Of a stretch of 15,696 nucleotides of DNA, positions 13,537-15,696 are shown one piece after another (position 1 is the first letter of the stretch; each line of letters starts with the position of its first letter). This DNA is from CAYVOX01 sp964453035. Lineage in GTDB: Bacteria; Chloroflexota; Anaerolineae; Anaerolineales; Anaerolineaceae. The translations under genes and the position numbers were made by a program. The stretch spans positions 1 through 15,696 of the forward strand of contig CAYVOX010000072.1 of NCBI GenBank assembly GCA_964453035.1, read 5' to 3'. The notes beneath the pieces are model-generated. The model made no database searches. It was not told where the DNA came from and saw only the letters and a program-made list of their open reading frames with translations.

Positions 13537-13833
13537 ATGGCACTAAATCTCAAACCTTTGGGCGGACGGCTGGTGGTGGAACCCACCGAGCAGGAAGACG
13601 TAACCACCGGCGGCATTTTCTTGCCGGAAACCGCCAAAGAAAAACCCCAAAAGGGTATCGTTTTGGCCGCTGGCCCTGGCGAACGGGATGACAAAGGCAA
13701 GTATATCCCGATGGAAGTCAAAGTTGGAGATAGCATCCTCTTCAATAAATACGCCGGCACCGAAATCAAGGTGGATGGCAAGAAACTCATCATCCTGCGA
13801 GAAAATGAAGTTCTCGCAATCATTGAACACTAA
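13537..13833 (+). CDS. groS: Co-chaperonin GroES
   Basis: The 98-residue protein starts MALNLKPLGGRLVVEPTE and ends LIILRENEVLAIIEH, the full length of the family. Seven copies form the lid that closes the GroEL folding chamber. The mobile loop that contacts GroEL is at about 17-37 and contains the conserved GGIFLPETA; the GPGERDDKGK and VGDSILFNKYAGTEIK segments are typical. I chose the ATG at 13537 because AGGAGG lies 7 nt upstream and the family begins there. An in-frame ATG at 13480 would place translation inside the CIRCE operator. groEL follows after 21 nt in the same operon. Confidence 0.97.
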   Translation: MALNLKPLGGRLVVEPTEQEDVTTGGIFLPETAKEKPQKGIVLAAGPGERDDKGKYIPMEVKVGDSILFNKYAGTEIKVDGKKLIILRENEVLAIIEH

Positions 13834-13854
13834 TTTTTTCCGAAGGAGAAACAT

Positions 13855-15486
13855 ATGGCCGCTAAGCAATTAGTTTTTGCCGAAGACGCTCGCCGCCGGT
13901 TGAAGGCCGGTATTGACGTTCTGGCGAACGCTGTCGCCACCACCCTGGGCCCCAAGGGGCGCAATGTGGCGTTGGATCGCAAATTTGGTTCCCCCACCAT
14001 CACCCATGACGGCGTGACGGTTGCCAAGGAAATTGAACTGGAAGACCCCTTTGAGAACATGGGTGCCCAGCTTTTGAAGGAAGCCGCCACCAAGACCAAC
14101 GACATCGCTGGCGACGGCACCACCACCTCAACCGTCCTGGCTCACGCCATTGTCACCGAAGGCTTGAAGACCCTGGCCGCCGGCGCCAACCCGATGCTGC
14201 TCAAGCGCGGGATCGAAGCCGCCGCCAAGGCTGTTGCTGACCAAATCAAGAGCCAGTCCATCAGCATTTCCACCAAAGAAGATATTGCCAACGTTGCGTC
14301 CATTTCTGCTCAGGACCGCGCCATCGGCGACTTGATTGCCGACGTGATGGATAAAGTTGGTAAAGACGGCGTCATCACCGTTGAAGAATCCAAAGGCCTG
14401 GAATTTGAACAGGAATACGTAGAAGGTATGCAGTTTGACCGCGGTTACATCTCGGCTTACTTCATCACCGACGCTGACCACATGGAAGCCTCGATCAGCG
14501 AACCCTACATCCTGATTTACGACAAGAAAATCTCCGCTGCCCAGGATATCGTTCCCCTGCTGGAAAAACTGGTGCAGATTGGCAAGCGCGAACTGCTCAT
14601 CATCGCCGAAGATGTTGACGGCGAAGCCCTGGCCACCATGGTGCTGAACAAACTGCGCGGTATGCTCAACGTTCTGGCTGTCAAAGCCCCCGGCTTTGGC
14701 GACCGCCGCAAGGCCATGCTGCAGGATATCGCCATCCTCACCGGCGCCCAGCTCATCTCGGATGAAACCGGCCGCAAGTTGGAAACCACCACCCTGGCCG
14801 ACCTCGGCCGCTGCGAGAAGGTTGTCTCCGATAAGGATAACACCACGATTATTGGCGGCAAGGGCGAAGAGAAAGCCATCAAAGGCCGCATCGACCAGAT
14901 CCGCGTGGAAATTGATAAGACCACCAGCGATTACGATCGCGAAAAACTGCAGGAACGCCTGGCCAAGCTCTCCGGCGGGGTTGCCATCATCCGTGTTGGC
15001 GCCGCCACCGAAACCGAGCTGAAGGAAAAGAAGCACCGCGTTGAAGATGCTCTTTCCGCCACCCGCGCTGCAGTTGAAGAAGGTATCGTCCCCGGCGGCG
15101 GCGTTGCCCTGATTAACGCCATGCCCATCCTGGATACCGTCAAGATGTCCAACGAAGACGAAAAAATCGGCGTCAACATTGTGCGCAAAGCCCTGGAAGT
15201 TCCCATGCGCAAGATTACCGAAAACGCCGGTAAAGATGGCTCTGTCATCATCGAGAACGTGCGCCAGGCTCAGAAGCGCGCCAAGAGCAAGCAAATTGGT
15301 TACGATGTTCTGCGTGACGAATACATTGACATGGTCAAGGGCGGCGTGATTGATCCCGCCAAAGTGACCCGCGGCGCCCTGGAAAACGCGGCCTCTATCG
15401 CCGCCATGATCCTGACGACCGAAGCTCTGGTGACCGACGTCCCCGAAAAAGACAAGCCGGCTGCCCCGCCTCCTCCTGAGTACTAA
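13855..15486 (+). CDS. groL: Chaperonin GroEL
   Basis: This 543-residue, 60-kDa chaperonin subunit folds substrate proteins in an ATP-driven double ring capped by GroES. Diagnostic sequences are TLGPKGRNV (30-38), D52 in THDGVTVAKEI, the nucleotide loop GDGTTT with D87 (86-91), EDALSATRAAVEEGIVPGGG (the region of E. coli D398) and GYDVLRDEY near the C-terminus. The protein ends in PAAPPPPEY in place of the Gly-Gly-Met repeats of E. coli GroEL. AAGGAG precedes the ATG. It is the second gene of the CIRCE-controlled operon, which ends at the terminator just downstream. Confidence 0.98.
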   Translation: MAAKQLVFAEDARRRLKAGIDVLANAVATTLGPKGRNVALDRKFGSPTITHDGVTVAKEIELEDPFENMGAQLLKEAATKTNDIAGDGTTTSTVLAHAIVTEGLKTLAAGANPMLLKRGIEAAAKAVADQIKSQSISISTKEDIANVASISAQDRAIGDLIADVMDKVGKDGVITVEESKGLEFEQEYVEGMQFDRGYISAYFITDADHMEASISEPYILIYDKKISAAQDIVPLLEKLVQIGKRELLIIAEDVDGEALATMVLNKLRGMLNVLAVKAPGFGDRRKAMLQDIAILTGAQLISDETGRKLETTTLADLGRCEKVVSDKDNTTIIGGKGEEKAIKGRIDQIRVEIDKTTSDYDREKLQERLAKLSGGVAIIRVGAATETELKEKKHRVEDALSATRAAVEEGIVPGGGVALINAMPILDTVKMSNEDEKIGVNIVRKALEVPMRKITENAGKDGSVIIENVRQAQKRAKSKQIGYDVLRDEYIDMVKGGVIDPAKVTRGALENAASIAAMILTTEALVTDVPEKDKPAAPPPPEY

Positions 15487-15502
15487 ACCACAACACAAAC
15501 CG

Positions 15503-15546
15503 AACAGGCCTCACCCACGTGAGGCCTGTTTTCTTTTATTTTTATT
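15503..15546 (+). terminator. Intrinsic terminator of groESL
   Basis: AACAGGCCTCAC (15503-15514) pairs perfectly with GTGAGGCCTGTT (15519-15530), a 12-bp stem with a 4-nt loop, followed by TTCTTTTATTTTTATT. The T-rich tail runs into the -10 of the next gene. Confidence 0.92.
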
Positions 15547-15550
15547 CAGG

Positions 15551-15556
15551 TATAAT
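15551..15556 (+). promoter_or_regulatory. -10 element of the lipoprotein gene (leaderless arrangement)
   Basis: A perfect TATAAT lies 7 nt before the ATG at 15564 with no Shine-Dalgarno between. The -35 position falls inside the groESL terminator and has no good match. Confidence 0.6.
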
Positions 15557-15563
15557 CAACCCA

Positions 15564-15696
15564 ATGTTCAAAAAATACCTGCTCGCCGCCCTTTTTTGCC
15601 TTGCGCTGGTTGCCGGCTGCCAGAATCCCACCCCAACCCCGCCTGCCGCCACAGCCACTGCCAGTTCGGTTCCCGCCACTGCCACCCCAACCCCCA
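15564..15696 (+). CDS. Lipoprotein, N-terminal fragment (runs off window edge)
   Basis: Forty-four codons are visible. A lipoprotein signal peptide is clear: two lysines (KK at 3-4), a hydrophobic stretch LLAALFCLALVAG, and the lipobox VAGC with the lipid-bearing C19. It continues into a Thr/Pro/Ala low-complexity linker (PTPTPPAATATA and similar), as is common in front of extracytoplasmic domains such as solute-binding or enzyme domains. The functional domain lies beyond the window. A TATAAT box 7 nt before the ATG supports the start. Confidence 0.8.
   Translation, partial: MFKKYLLAALFCLALVAGCQNPTPTPPAATATASSVPATATPTP

Noticed and set aside
14128..15498. A long open frame on the minus strand opposite groEL (456 codons)
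   Set aside because: It is a shadow of the strongly coding groEL frame: low-complexity Gly/Asp/Phe composition, no ribosome site and no recognisable domain.

Overview
The window looks like chromosomal DNA from an uncultured or draft-assembled member of the Chloroflexota, probably class Anaerolineae. This is inferred from gene content and style: Thr/Pro-rich extracytoplasmic linkers, membrane-anchored TPR proteins, a two-domain protein disulfide oxidoreductase beside an ECF sigma factor, and a B12-binding/radical SAM protein. No rRNA or other marker in the window settles it. A run of exactly 100 N (1240-1339) shows this is a scaffolded draft assembly. I see no tRNA, rRNA, CRISPR array, phage or insertion sequence.

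Layout. Positions 1-4402 are all on the minus strand. In transcription order they read: a B12/radical SAM protein (4402-2615), an ECF sigma factor, a zinc anti-sigma factor overlapping it by 4 nt, a protein disulfide oxidoreductase broken by the N gap, a hairpin terminator (983-1017), and then a separate membrane-bound PAS sensor that runs off the left edge. A divergent promoter region (4403-4577) separates this block from birA and a 69-residue membrane protein on the plus strand, which end at a strong terminator (5641-5680). A 112-bp palindromic repeat (5732-5843) follows.

The next block (5868-10678) is again on the minus strand and holds three apparently independent units: trmD, an MFS transporter and gyrA. 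Intrinsic terminators lie after trmD and after the transporter, and gyrA has its own extended -10 promoter. A second divergent region (10679-10782) holds back-to-back promoters for trmD and for a two-gene operon of paralogous membrane-anchored TPR proteins. Next comes groES-groEL, with a sigma-70-type promoter and a CIRCE operator (one mismatch) that mark it as HrcA-controlled. A strong terminator follows groEL, and then the start of a lipoprotein cut by the right edge.

How it works together: most of the window is housekeeping (biotin ligation, DNA gyrase, tRNA m1G37 methylation, GroE chaperonin). The accessory interest lies in three places. First, the sigma/anti-sigma/oxidoreductase cluster resembles a self-contained thiol-stress circuit. 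Second, the TPR pair shares a cysteine-bearing C-terminal module of unknown function. Third, four genes have a -10-like hexamer 6-7 nt before the ATG and no Shine-Dalgarno sequence, which suggests leaderless mRNAs alongside conventionally led genes.
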